From Cliona cf. orientalis (taxonomy: Eukaryota > Porifera > Demospongiae > Clionaida > Clionaidae), in NCBI GenBank assembly GCA_963930775.1, contig OZ005690.1, positions 4,324,225-4,388,224 of the forward strand: 64,000 bases of DNA, in the 5' to 3' direction. This document shows, one piece after another, positions 29,431 to 41,700 of this stretch. A program made the position numbers and the translations under genes. Position 1 is the first letter of the stretch, and the number at the start of each line of letters is the position of its first letter. The notes under the pieces are model-generated. The model had not been told where the DNA came from, made no database searches, and worked only from the letters and a program-made list of their open reading frames with translations.

Positions 29431-31518
29431 TCATATCTTGAGGCTCCTGTCGACTAGTTCGGCCAGTTGATCAGCATCCACTTCTCCCTCCCTCACTATA
29501 CTGATACCATTCCTCCGGGCGTAGTCCACCACGGACTGGTTCACTATAGTCCGTTGCCTCACGTACATATAGCCTGAAACCTATTTTTGTTGTGTGCATG
29601 TATGTACAATGTACTTGTATAGTTGCTTGATTGCTTGTAGAGTGTGAAAATTGGAGAGCCTGATTTTAAATTACTGCCCCCCCATCAATGCATGATGCAT
29701 ACCCATTGTGCTTTCTGCTCATGCGCACAACTAACAAGCGTATGTCTGGTAAAGATCGTCACTGTTCTAAATAATATTAGTTAGACACTGTTTTCGAGGT
29801 TTTTATGTGATTTAGAAGTAGCCAATCAAATTGCAGTATTAAATTTTGTTACAGCTATGATCTAAATAATGCTTGTGATGTCTATAGTGACGAAAATCCA
29901 TGGAACCAATCACTATGTAAGATTGCTATATACTATTATTACAACAAAATATTATAGGACCTGGTAAAAGTTCATGCCTTCCTAGTCTGGGTGCAGAGAG
30001 TGCTGTTTCAAGTGTCACCAGAACAACTATAAGCAGCATTTCCATTAATTATTAAATTTTCTCTCAAGTTCACAAAATTATAGCCATGCACCGAAAGTAA
30101 ATCTATAGATTAATTGTGCAATGTGTGTGCGGGGTATGTGCTCTACAGAGCTCTAGTTTGCAAATGCATGTACCTATGATTTAAGACTTAGCGGCAAGTA
30201 TATGTACAGACTGCCCCAGAAATGAGGACATTACATGTACATTTGCTTGTATTCATGGACCTGGCAAAATATACATAGCAAATTTTGCACGCAAAGACTT
30301 CTCCATTAATCAGAATATATTATCTTAAGAGCAGTTTTAGTCTTACCTGGCTGCATCTCATGCTATCTTTGAGAGCACACATATCTTTGTGTGTCTTGTC
30401 AACCTGTGCTCTACCTAGGCTTGTTCCCTCATAGTTTTTCATTTCAACTATAGCTCCGTTCCTGCCTTTGGTAAAGACTGCATCTGGTATGCAGTACCTC
30501 CTGTTGTCTCCACGACCTACAAAGCGTATACACTAATTCAAATTTTTGATGATTATACTATATGATTTAACTTAACTTAAGCTGTTTTGTTATAAATTAG
30601 GTCAGCAATTATTTAATCACTTAGTCCCAATTTGAGGCTTAAGAAGCTGAACAGTTTGATATGCTAGCTGCATATACTCCCAGTTTTAAGACAAATACAT
30701 GCTTAATTGTAGCTAACAAGAAGTTATGAAATTAATTTCAGTTCCAAACCGAGGAGAGTGTTGTGTAGCAAAGTCATATTACAGTAACATACATGTATGT
30801 AGTTGCACTAACCTGGAGTGACATTCAGCTTTTTCTGAAACTCCACCTTAGATGTGATATTCCCTCTAGCTCTCTCCACTCCCATTTTAAAATAATCCTC
30901 AAACTCTCTTCCCTTTGCTACTGAGCTCTTAGAACCTGGTGTAGGTGCAAACAACAGCCTAGGCTCACAAGTGGCTGCCCTGCGGTTCCTCGGGCTAGTG
31001 GACTTCTCTCTCTCACTTTTAGCCCTGCCATAGCTGATTGGTGGCATAGAAGCAGCTCTATCATTTGTGCGTCTGTTAGCACCATAGGAGCTTCTCTGTG
31101 TGTTATCAACGCTGTTGTAACCTTGTCTCCAGTCGCAATCATTTTTTGGTGTACTAAGACTGGTTGTTGGGTACATGTAGCTCCTCCCTTTTGAAGCATT
31201 ATTTCGTGGTTTGGTAACCGGCTTGCTTTCGCATCTGTAGCTAGGCATGCGGTACATGTATGTGTGCGTGTACATGTATCTGTGTCCTGTATGCCACGAT
31301 CGAATGTTGTCGTTCAAATAGATAGCATTGTAGTCTTCCTCCCAGCTGTACTCTGAACCTGAATCTCCGCCACTATTGTCATATACCAACCATTCGTCAT
31401 CGTACTCTGAGCCAGAGTCGTCGCAGTCGGTATAGTCATCTTGATCAGTGTAGTCATCATCGCTATACTCATCACTGTAGTATCCATCCCAGGCACTGCG
31501 TCTCCATGTAGCACTCAT
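29431..31518 (-). CDS. PD-(D/E)XK nuclease-like protein, three exons
   Basis: Exons 31518-30813, 30516-30347 and 29580-29431 (TGA), with GT-AG introns and phases 1 and 0, give 341 residues. Residues about 10-70 are acidic and tyrosine-rich (repeated DDYTD and SEY); 100-190 are basic and Ser/Arg-rich. The C-terminal 140 residues look like a PD-(D/E)XK nuclease core: a helix with G-R-E-F-E-D-Y-F, then C-I-P-D-A-V (Asp about 247), V-E-M-K-N-Y (Glu about 260, Lys about 262), a GYMYVRQ strand and an ISIVREG strand. Such cores cut or bind nucleic acids; comparable folds occur in bacterial polymorphic toxins and restriction enzymes. Its only relatives here are 3395-4770 and a single exon at 59030-58881. 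The fold assignment is pattern-based, and a non-nuclease role is possible. Confidence 0.65.
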
Positions 31519-32689
31519 GGTCTGTATGTGTACATGTACAAAATAAGGGAAAGAATTGGGGGGGGGGGGGGGGGAGGGAGGGGGGAAGAGAACTACCTCA
31601 GACTGAGAGTACGATGTTCCTTGACTCTGCTTCTAATCCTACTCCTTCACAGCCACTCACACCTGTTCTTAACTTTTACATGTAACTGATCGTTTCGATC
31701 CTTTATATAGCATCTGGCTAAGGGTGGTCGTACAGCAGGTTGTTTGTTACCATAAATAGAACTGATGTAATAGGAGACCCCCTTAACCAGATGGTGGTTA
31801 ATAAGTGATAACTGGTCAAAATTAGTGAGATAAACTAACTCCCTGTAATGTTAGATGTTATTACATGTAGATTGTGGTACCAGATAGGGTATAAATGTGC
31901 CATGTCAGTCCAGTTGGCCAAGTACAATAGGTCAACAAAACCACAATACATCTACAGCCAGCCAGGCCAGCTGGACAAACCACGGGCTGATATCAATAGC
32001 ATGGAATGAGTCAGCAAAAAGCTATCAAGCCTAGAACCCAAGACAGTCAAAGAAAGCAACTTAGTCGCTCTAGTTTAGACAGTCATCACTTCTAGTTAGT
32101 GGTTCATATACTGTACCACTTGCTTATAATATGACAGCTTGCAAATGCAGACTAGCTATTGCTATTGCGCTGAGGGTTTTGCACTATAGCGCTTCATTAT
32201 GTACAGTTTCTTGTAGGCTATGAATTGTGTGGATAACATTTCATTCAGGAGATATGGCGTTATTTGTTGACCATGATTACACCGGTACTATACAGTGTAG
32301 TTGTAGAGTAGCCACAAGAATGCACTATATGGATTGCACGGTATTATGTAATATTACCACGTGCATGCCGGATCAACAGATCTAGTGGAAAGTAAAGCCA
32401 AGAAGCGTAGTTGATAGCCTACTGAGATCAGTGAAGAGTCAGTCAAATTTTAAGAACTATCGCTAGAACTACACACTACTAATCTTGAAGTGAAGCCATC
32501 GCTATCTCTTTCATCGATTGAAAGCTCATCAAGAAGCGAAGAAGGCCATGGTGGTCAGCAAATGTTGCCAGAACTTTTGAACGAAGCGTTTTCGACGAAA
32601 TCCACACAATTCAGGCCTTGAAAATGCTGTAAAAAGCCTAATGACACCTTGTTTGCACCGTATTAACCAGGTATGTAGCAGCTGGCATG

Positions 32690-32691
<2 letters not shown>
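31519..32691. other. Spacer with poly-G run and AACCCTC-family repeat start
   Basis: Just upstream of the nuclease-like gene is a G-run (31559-31575) and purine tract; its promoter should lie here but no element stands out. From about 32165 the sequence GCGCTGAGGGTTTTGCACTA matches the end of the dispersed repeat also seen near 62600. Confidence 0.4.
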
Positions 32692-32730
<39 letters not shown>

Positions 32731-32850
32731 CGATTTCTGTACCCCTCGCGCGTGCACCGAGGGTTAATGATATCATCTCATTTTGGACATATAAACCAGG
32801 TATATATCCGTTAGCATGGTAACAGACACACACACACACACACACACACA
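32692..32850. repeat. Two AC microsatellites in a duplicated context
   Basis: (AC)n runs at 32692-32727 and 32826-32850 are each preceded by a TTAGCATGGTAACA or CTGGCATGGTAACA word and followed by ACGA and a cytosine-rich stretch ending GCCGAGG or ACCGAGG, so the context was duplicated together with the repeats. Confidence 0.6.
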
Positions 32851-33019
32851 GACAAAACGACCACCGTAACCCTATGGCACACGTGCCGAGGCTTAATAAC
32901 CTAGAAAGCTCAAAATTGATTTTTAGTCACTCAAATCTATCTACTTTGATTTTTATTGGTCTGAAAGATTAAAGCGTAGCACTTGGTAACAGAGCTACCT
33001 GCAATTAAGCCTATTACCG

Positions 33020-33549
33020 TACCCTCGCGAAAGAGGGCCCATGGGCGGTGCACCTTCCATTGAGCCAAGTTTGGGGGATGGGCCGATATTCGAGGTATCA
33101 GTATCGCGTTCGTACGTGGAAGAGTGCCCAGGTAAGTTATCTACGTTAGCTTCATAATTTGAATAGTAGCTAGCAGCGCCTACTATTGATTTTATCTTTA
33201 TTCAAGCACAGTTACCAATCCACAGCAAGGGCGGCCGCGATACTTCACTGTGTTTCGTTGAGTGCAGCCATATTAAGTGGGCGAGGCTACGATCGCTAGC
33301 CGTGTACGATCGTTTATTTGTGCTGAAACATGGCATATAGCTAGCTAGGCTTAGCTTTACAGCTGTTACTTATCGATCTTATATGAACTATTCGAAGTTC
33401 CGTCCTCATAAACCAGTCATTTGAGCTGTGTTTTCAAGGGCAGCTACACATGGGCGCATATTCGAGTAAATACTATACCTTAGCAGGAAATTGAACCCAA
33501 AGTGGAGGGTGGGCCAACATTCCATAGTGGGCCCTCTTTCGCGAGGGTA
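33020..33549. mobile_element. MITE, TIR TACCCTCGCGAAAGAGGG
   Basis: A 530-bp block with inverted ends TACCCTCGCGAAAGAGGG (extended by CCCA). It begins and ends with TA. No coding capacity was seen. Confidence 0.65.
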
Positions 33550-34500
<951 letters not shown>

Positions 34501-34555
34501 TCACTCACACACACACACGTGCACACACACTCCACCTCCCTCCCTTCCCTTTTAG

Positions 34556-34667
34556 GCGTTCCTCCAGCTCTAGGCATGAGCACCGTAGTCATGACGATCG
34601 TGGTAAGCGTAGTGGTCGAAGCAGTCACTGCAGCTCCAAGCATCACAGAGACAGAAGCAAGAGATGA
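34556..34667 (+). CDS. Terminal exon of an RS-domain (SR) splicing-factor-like protein
   Basis: Follows an extended pyrimidine tract and TTTTAG acceptor. The frame reads RSSSSRHEHRSHDDRGKRS, then GRSSHCSSKHHRDRSKR and TGA. Alternating Arg/Ser with His and Asp is typical of RS domains at the C-termini of SR proteins and LUC7-like factors. No upstream exons were identified in the window, so this may be an isolated copy. The inverted decayed copy at 1311-1187 has the same tract and exon order. Confidence 0.5.
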
Positions 34668-34814
34668 ACTGATTTTAATTTACGTATGTACATGTACTTT
34701 GCCACTAATTTGGCTTTTAATTGTTTCATATTCATTAATCTTTCAAATGGTGTTACCACCCTAATGCACTACTACATTTTGATCATTCTTTTGTAAATTT
34801 ATTATACCAATAAT

Positions 34815-35750
34815 TAACCCTCGCCGCAAAGTGTAGGCGGAGGGTTACTGCAATCATTTGGCCATTTTTGTCCGTCCGTCCGTCCGTCGTAACCCTCTTT
34901 TGCTAAAATTAATCGTAAGGATCGTTATTCGGGGCGAGCCTGAGCGAGCCCCGAATACATGAGAGACAAAAAGCGGTTTTATATGTATATATGTACATAT
35001 ATATATTTGTATATTTGTGGGGTGATCATTTCAGGAGAGAGTTAAATTTTGAACGCGTAAGGTAATGATCGTCATGCGCATACGACCGCACTGCACCATA
35101 TGTGCACGCAATATCTGATAGACAACTGGGCCTGTACAGCATAGGCAAAGGCATAGAACTGGAAAGTTGATCGAGTGCTGTACCACTCTGGCAAGGTTCA
35201 GGTCCACGATTAACATCACTGGCAAACTCCACTTCCCTGAGCATGAAGGTGACTGCATGGAGGCTTATCCCTCAGGGCCTGGCTACACTCTTGCCTCGTG
35301 CCCAGGCCCTTTAGGCTACACTCGGGTATGTAGCTACTAAAGCGATTGGTAATGGTCGTTACAAACTGAGTCCACAGTCCAGTCCACGGCCCAGGTTTTG
35401 AAGTATCCTGCTCTCAAATGCATAATTCAGTTGAAGTATGTCACAGGCTCTGAGGCTTTCAGTCTGTAGTGGCATAGCTAGCCAGGTCAGTCAGTGCCTT
35501 CCGGGCCCCAACTAGCTAGCTATTATAATTATAATTATAGATATCACTGACTCTGAGTACCAGAACCCTGTTTAGGTGCAGGGTATGTAGTCAATAGTAT
35601 ACATGTACCAGTACCCTATTCAGGTGTAGGGTAAGTAGTTCAATATAATTATTATACTCCTGATATTGAACATGCACAGTAGCGTATACACATGCAGTGA
35701 GCCATGCTATATGCATGCATGTAGCGGTGAAGGTTCTGCACTCCTGCATG
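34815..35750. mobile_element. Dispersed repeat with AACCCTC ends
   Basis: The left end has CTCGCCGCAAAGTGTAGG, GCGGAGGGTTACTGCA and (CCGT)n. The right end has GTAGCGGTGAAGGTTCTGCA. A shorter relative with the same ends and internal CAGGGTATGTA text is at 52417-53085, where copy A of the duplication lacks it. Non-coding. Confidence 0.55.
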
Positions 35751-36059
35751 TGCATTCATTATTACTGTGATTGAGCAGTGTACTCAAAAGAATTGTGAAC
35801 TGAAGCGAGTAATAATAGGTCATCATATGGTGGTCTCATTCCCACTCTTCATGCAAGGAAGGGTCTGGTGACAATGGAGCTGTTTCTTGGCTCTATAGGC
35901 ATGTGACTTAGCCTCAATGTTACACAATCAATCACACACCAGTTGTGGTGGCAGTGTAAGCGTAGGGATGTATAGTGCAGTGAATGTCCCTATATACAAA
36001 TCTGTGAATGGAGAATTAATTACTGTATGGACTTCAGATGAGAATTATCCCCACACTAA
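35751..36059. other. Spacer before copy B of the duplication, nothing recognised
   Basis: No exon or element was identified. From about 36030 the sequence becomes alignable to 14090 onward. Confidence 0.35.
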
Positions 36060-36350
36060 CATTGTGACAATATAATTGCTACAGCATCGATGGTTTGTCT
36101 TGGCCTGGTGGCAGTGTCTCTAGTACTCTCTTTCATCGTTAGCTTTGTTTGTGGACGCTGCAAAAATAACGGAGCAGAAGATACTATGATCCTGAATCAT
36201 GTGACAGAACTCTTCGTCTAGCCACCATATGATATCCCAGTGTTGAAGCTGTATATGAATGCCCGAATAGTATTGTATTGGACGAGTGAAGCACTGGAGT
36301 TATGAACCACAACTGGAAGATAATGTTGCCAATGGTCCTCTACAGTAATA
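36060..36350 (+). pseudogene. Second relic of membrane-anchor/tyrosine-tail exon
   Basis: Duplicate of 14160-14440. It begins ATG GTT TGT with a hydrophobic run (GLVAVSLVLSFIVSFVCG), then CKNNGAED, and stops after HVTELFV because of a shift relative to the longer tail. The tail text (VYECPNS and HWSYEPQ-like with changes) is still recognisable in another frame. Confidence 0.4.
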
Positions 36351-36539
36351 ATAATATTATTAATTTTGGGTATATAGCTACTTGACAATGTGCTCAGTAG
36401 CTAGCACTGTAAATTTATAGTACTATTGCAGAGATTGATACATAATACCTACAGATTGATTATTACTGCATACAATGATTAACTTGAATCAATAATAATT
36501 AGCTATTACTAGCTATTCAGACTTTGAAATAATAACTAT

Positions 36540-36665
36540 TACTGAGTCAGATGTTAAATCAATGGAAACTTCTTGACTCAGTGGCAGCATAGCAAATGCT
36601 TTTACTCATGTCAAAACTCTCCTGTAGCTCTAATAATGGCCTCATTTTCTCTCATCTCAAGAGCT
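36540..36665 (-). pseudogene. Relic of MNNL-receptor last exon (copy D)
   Basis: Minus-strand LEMRENEAII text as in copy C, followed by a frameshift. It is the counterpart of 14664-14780 and marks the left block of the duplication. Confidence 0.45.
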
Positions 36666-36710
36666 GGACATAAGTACTGTTATTATATAGTATAATATTA
36701 TATTATAATC

Positions 36711-37305
36711 TATCATGCTCCCTATACTGCTAAATTTCGCTATTGGACTGGCTTGCTACTGTTTGCACGTGTACTGCTTCATCTAATTTCTGTTGTTAAT
36801 TTCTCTCTTTATCCATGTATAGATCTCGTGGTTGTAATTTGTGTTGTTTGTGGCTTAATTCTCCTAAAGGGAGTGACTGCAAAGAGGGTCTACAAGAATG
36901 GGCCACTTGATGTCATGGAAACTTTTATCTACTTCAACTTGGTTGCATTTTCAGCCCTCACGTGGTACAATTTAGACTTTGAAGAAAACCAGGCTGCTGT
37001 AGCCTACACATCTGTAATAATTATGTTCATCCTCTTATTGGGAGTCATTATCTTTCATGTCTTGCGCTATACCAGGCTCTATAAATGCTCTTTTGTTGAG
37101 AAAGCCTTCATATGGATGATATCTAGGCTGCTGGAGAAAAAAACCAAAAGAGCAATCCCCAAAATTAATAACACCCCCTGAAGAGCTGGATGGATATCGG
37201 CTGGAAAGATTGGCAGCTGGTGATCAGAATCTACCAATAGTAACCTACTCTGTCGTTAGATTAAGCCAGAGCCAGGAAGATAATATGCATCACAATAATG
37301 AATGA
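36711..37305 (+). pseudogene. Beta-helix receptor fragment (gene 4), 5'-truncated
   Basis: Begins inside the multi-pass region at YHAPYTAKFRYWTGLLLF, with everything upstream missing, and runs through the last three membrane helices. An extra A in a run near 37136 and further small insertions shift the frame, ending at 37181. The C-terminal tail (EELDGYRLERLAAGDQN to the TGA at 37303-37305) persists in another frame. Closest to gene 3, as expected from the duplication. Confidence 0.8.
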
Positions 37306-37358
37306 ACAAGAAAATTAAGTTACTTAATAACCTCCTGCAGTAACGTTAATCAACGCAC

Positions 37359-37398
37359 CAGGAGTACATAATTAAATTCAGTTATGCATGTGCTCCTG
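37359..37398 (+). promoter_or_regulatory. 3' UTR stem-loop of receptor fragment 4
   Basis: CAGGAGTACATAATT to ATGCATGTGCTCCTG, at the same location and with almost the same sequence as after gene 3. Confidence 0.4.
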
Positions 37399-37558
37399 AT
37401 GCACACATTTGTTGTAATTATGCAATAGATTCTTCATTGTCTGTACTGATAATAGTGTGAATATTGTCACACTATAGCTAGCTATTATTATTATAATCTC
37501 AAACTGTTTCCAGTACGATGTGAACAACTAACATGCATGCATAATAATTATTATACAC

Positions 37559-37788
37559 TGTAACAGTGACTAGTATTATAGTGTATGTGTATATTGTGAT
37601 TGCACGTGATTCTGTTGTATGTCATATGATTATCATGTCAACCAATCAGATTGTTACATGTAGTTTTTGTTGTGTGTGCACTATCAATGGTTGTGTGTAT
37701 GCATCGTTATTCTCTGTGCTGTCAGCTGCTATTCTGAATCAAGTTATATTATAATTCACAAGTAACTATCACCCGAGGTCCTGTGACA
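37559..37788 (+). repeat. 5' LTR of Ty3/Gypsy element
   Basis: 230 bp, TG...CA ends, differing from the 3' LTR at one visible position (GCTGCTATT against GCTGTTATT). Preceded by ACAC, the probable target-site duplication. The promoter should lie here; no clear TATA box was singled out. Confidence 0.95.
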
Positions 37789-37790
37789 TT

Positions 37791-37809
37791 TGGCGTAGTC
37801 GGCAGGATC
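37791..37809 (+). promoter_or_regulatory. Primer-binding site
   Basis: TGGCGTAGTCGGCAGGATC begins two bases after the LTR. TGG complements the CCA end of a tRNA. The priming tRNA species was not identified. Confidence 0.7.
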
Positions 37810-37877
37810 GACCCGCGAGCACCCACGCTACCGAATCGGAAGTTGGAGACAGGAGTAGGTGAATTAACATCACTGTG

Positions 37878-38720
37878 ATGGCAGACGAGGACCCACCCGC
37901 GGATCCCACTGCAAGCGCTACATCGACGCCGGCCAAGCCCAGACCCTTGGTGCTGCCCGAGCCGTTCTCAGGTGACGGTTGTTTCTCGGATTGGATCGAG
38001 CACTTTGAGAGCGTAGCAGCTGTGAACTCTTGGGACGACGCCGCCAAGGCCTTGTGGCTACGGGTACGATTGACTGGAAAGGCCCAGACTGCGTATAAGC
38101 GTCTATCTGACGATGCTCGAAAGGCCTATGCGGACTCGGTCAAAGCTCTGCGTGAAAGATTCGAACCCAAGAGCAAGCGAGAGTTGTATGTTGCCGAATT
38201 CCATGCTCGACGCAAGAAGAAAACTGAGGATTGGGCCGATTATGCAGATGAACTTCGAGTGCTCGCCGACAAGGCCTACTCGGACCTCCAGGAGGAGGCG
38301 CGTGAACGTATCGCACTAAACCACTTCCTGGAGCACCTGGATAATCCGCAAGTTGCATTTAATGTAAAACAAAGGAGCCCCAAGAATCTAGCTGATGCAG
38401 CCAGTGCCACTATTGAACTAGAATCGTATCTCAGCCCAAAGGCATCTCATGTTGCAATCGCTGAGGAAGGGCAGAAAGGCGTGGCTGAGGTAGTAGCAGC
38501 GTTCCAGAGTCAACAGGAGACCATGATGGATATGATACAGAAGCTAGTTGAGCGTGTGGAGAAGCTGGAAAGCAACCAGGCCGTGCGCCAACCACCCAAA
38601 CCACCTGCCCCTGCTGATGGTCCACCGAAGAGCAGTAACCCTATTATCTGTAGGAGGTGTGGACAAGAAGGACACTACCAAAGGGGCTGTGCAAGACGAG
38701 GAAGGCTTCCGGGAAACTAG
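37878..38720 (+). CDS. gag: Gag protein of Ty3/Gypsy element
   Basis: ATG at 37878 (MADEDPPADPTAS), 280 residues, TAG at 38718. Residues about 20-190 match the retrotransposon gag core (L-P-E-P-F-S-G-D-G, W-I-E-H-F-E, W-L-R-V-R-L-T-G-K-A). The C-terminus has one CCHC zinc knuckle, C-R-R-C-G-Q-E-G-H-Y-Q-R-G-C (from residue 258), for RNA packaging. A coiled stretch (about 215-240) precedes it. Gag forms the cytoplasmic particle. Its last two codons are the slippery GGA AAC, so a fraction of ribosomes should continue into pol. An upstream in-frame GTG at 37875 is not the start. Confidence 0.9.
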   Translation: MADEDPPADPTASATSTPAKPRPLVLPEPFSGDGCFSDWIEHFESVAAVNSWDDAAKALWLRVRLTGKAQTAYKRLSDDARKAYADSVKALRERFEPKSKRELYVAEFHARRKKKTEDWADYADELRVLADKAYSDLQEEARERIALNHFLEHLDNPQVAFNVKQRSPKNLADAASATIELESYLSPKASHVAIAEEGQKGVAEVVAAFQSQQETMMDMIQKLVERVEKLESNQAVRQPPKPPAPADGPPKSSNPIICRRCGQEGHYQRGCARRGRLPGN

Positions 38721-38756
38721 GCACCCTCGGCGCCAGAGGCCGAGCGTCCGAGGGTG
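38711..38756 (+). promoter_or_regulatory. Programmed -1 ribosomal frameshift signal between gag and pol
   Basis: The heptamer GGGAAAC (38711-38717) is read G GGA AAC in the gag frame, and the next codon is the gag stop TAG. Four bases further, CACCCTCGG (38722-38730) pairs perfectly with CCGAGGGTG (38748-38756), a 9-bp stem. An alternative 6-bp hairpin (CTCGGC 38726-38731 with GCCGAG 38739-38744) competes with it. Pol lies in the -1 frame and is open from here. Confidence 0.85.
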
Positions 38757-41700
38757 ATCCTAAAAAGGCCTATACCCCTACCGCTGGTACACCTGAGGCT
38801 ATACCTCTACTACTTGTGAGCCCAGCTTCGGCGTACACTATCACTGGTACTATCAACAAGGTTCCTGTTACATTCATTGTAGATACGGGAGCTGCTGTGA
38901 CATTGCTGAGTAAGGAGTTCTGGGATAAGATGAAGGAAGAGGGGGCAGAACTAACCCCCTGGCAGGGCACTCCATTCGTAGGAGTGGACGGAACACCCCT
39001 GCAGATATATGGTACTTCCTTGCTGAAGGTGTGGTTGGACAAGAACGAATTTGAAGTACACTGTTTGATCGCAGACATACACACTGCCGAGGGTATCCTG
39101 GGGCGTGACTTTCTTGGACCCAACCAGTGTGTAGTGGACGCAGGAAATAAGACCTTGCACTTGGGTGATGGAGAAATAATCCCCCTCCAACAACCACTTC
39201 AAAACTCCAACACCCCAACTCAAGTTGTGGGAGTGGTGATGTCAGAAACGGTGAGAGTCCCTGCTTTTAGCGAAGTTGAGATAATGGCAACTGCACGAGA
39301 CGCCTCGAATTCTGAAACCTGGCTAATGGAACCCCTGCCCCAGGAGAAGATACGGACTTCTGTTTTTGTCGCTAGAGCAGTGGTTCGTCCAGAGAGTGAT
39401 ACTGTTCCCGTGAGATTGCTAAACCTGAGTGCCGACACAGTCACGATCTACAAGGGGAAAAAGATAGCAGAGATGGAAACCGTCAAAGGAGCCAACATTG
39501 AAGAGACGAACACAGAAACTGTATCTGCTGTTTCCTCCGCAGGATGTATCGAAGCGACAACAGAGCTGGAGGAGGAGTTACGGAAGCTAGTTAATGGCTC
39601 TGAGGAAAAATTGAACGAAACCGAAAAAACACAACTACTTTCCTTGCTGCTGGAGTACCATAGCCTGTTTGCAGCCTCGACTTCCGACCTTGGGCGCACT
39701 AACTGCATCCAACACCACATTAACACAGGGAGTAACCCCCCTGTAAGACAAGGGGTGCGTCGAATTTCACCAGCTCTGAGGGGGGAGGTACGTGAGTTGC
39801 TGGATGAGATGAGTAAGAAGGATGTGATTCAGAAATCAAGAAGTCCATGGGCCTCCCCCATCGTCCTCGTGCGGAAGAAAGATGGAAAGTTACGGTTCTG
39901 TGTGGATTATCGGAAGGTAAATTCGATCACAAGGAAAGATGCCTACCCCCTGCCAAGAGTGGATGACACGCTGACCACACTGGACGGTACAAAATGGTTT
40001 TCAACGCTAGACATGATTAGCGGGTATTGGCAGGTGGAGGTGGCACCAGAAGACAGAGAAAAGACGGCGTTCTGTACCCATGAAGGTCTCTACGAATTCA
40101 AGGTGATGCCCTTCGGTCTCACAAATGCTCCGGCAACCTTCCAAAGGCTAATGGACTCCGTGCTGGCTGGGCTACAATGGAAGAGTTGCTTGGTATATCT
40201 AGACGATATTATCATTTGTGGAAAGACATTCGAGGAGCATTTATCTAATCTGAGAGCTGTCTTCGAGTGCTTGAAACAGGCTGGGTTGAAACTACAGCCA
40301 ACCAAATGTGCTTTTGCCAGGAAGAAAGTGGAATTTCTGGGACATATAGTCTCAGAAGATGGTATTGCAACCGACCCAGCAAAGGTTGAAAAAGTGGCAA
40401 ATTGGCCTGAGCCTACCTCAACAAAGGAAGTCCAACAATTCCTTGGATTAGCCAGCTATTACCGTCAGTTTATCAAGGACTTCTCCATGTATGCCAAACC
40501 GTTGTGCAAGCTGACAGAGAAAGGAGCAGAATTTCGGTGGACAGCAGATTGCCAGAACGCTTTCCTGGATCTCAGGAGGAAGCTAGTATCTGCTCCAATC
40601 TTGGCGTTCCCCAACTTTTCAAAACCATTCCTCCTTGATACGGATGCGAGTGATAACGGAATTGGGGCTGTACTCTCGCAGGTTCAGGAAGATGGGCGAG
40701 AATGCGTGATCGCCTATGCCAGTCGGATGCTAACGAAGGCCGAACGAAGATACTGCGTCACTCGTAAGGAGCTGCTGGCCGTAGTAACCTTTGTACATCA
40801 CTTCCGGCACTACCTGCTAGGACAGCAGTTCACACTCAGGACTGATCATGGATCTCTGACATGGCTGAAAAATTTCAAGCATCCCGAGGGGCAGCTAGCC
40901 CGATGGCTGGAGCGATTAGAAGAGTACAATTTCACTGTGGTACACCGCCCAGGGCGTAAGCACTGCAATGCTGATGCGCTGTCCAGACTTCCCTGCCGCC
41001 AATGTGGTCGAGAACCAGACCCCACTGAAGAAGATGATGTCAGAATAGTGACAACTCCCTCACAAAATAACCAGACAAGCTTGGGGGGGAGAACAAACTC
41101 TGAGATTCGCCAGCTACAACTACAGGATGCCACCGTTGGTCCACTGCTATTGGCAAAGGAAGCAGACCAGAAGCCGTCCCAACATACCACAAACAGCCAG
41201 AGTCCTGCGTACCGCAAGCTAGTTCAGTTGTGGGACCAGTTGATCGTAACAAATGGCCTGTTGTGGAGAATGTTCGAAGATGTTGAAGGAGGCAGTTCTC
41301 ACCCACAGCTGGTTGTACCGCGAGCTCTCAGAGACAACATTCTACAGGAGTTACATAGCGGAGCTGCAGGTGGACACCTGGGGAGCGAAAAAGTGCTGAG
41401 TCAGCTAAAAAAGCGTTACTACTGGCCTGGGCATTGGAATGACATCAAGAATTGGTGTGCAACATGCCCAGAGTGTGCAACAAGGAAGACAGCAGCACCA
41501 CAACGGAAGGCTCCCCTACAAACCATCCTGGCAGGCTTCCCCATGCAGACAGTCGCTGTTGACATTATGGGTCCGCTACCGGAGTCACCATCTGGTAACT
41601 TGTATGTCCTAGTAGCTGGGGACTATTTCACCCGGTACATGGAAGTTTATCCCATTCCAAATCAGGAAGCGGTTACGGTGGCAAAGAAACTTACGGATGA

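Larger units (their letters stand above)
18378..30310. repeat. Segmental duplication, copy A
   Basis: This interval matches 36711-59670 in the same order and orientation: 3' end of a beta-helix receptor, MNNL receptor exons, hAT-like MITE, LINE tail, Merlin transposase, orphan exons and the last exon of the nuclease-like gene. A separate block at about 14090-14775 matches 36030-36665 just upstream, implying a larger original unit with a deletion in copy B. Confidence 0.85.

Noticed and set aside
32529..32845. Cys-Val repeat proteins on the minus strand
   Set aside because: Produced by (AC)n runs.
37566..37754. 62-residue frame in the LTR (repeated at 42549-42851)
   Set aside because: Lies in the non-coding LTR and is present only because both LTRs are identical there.
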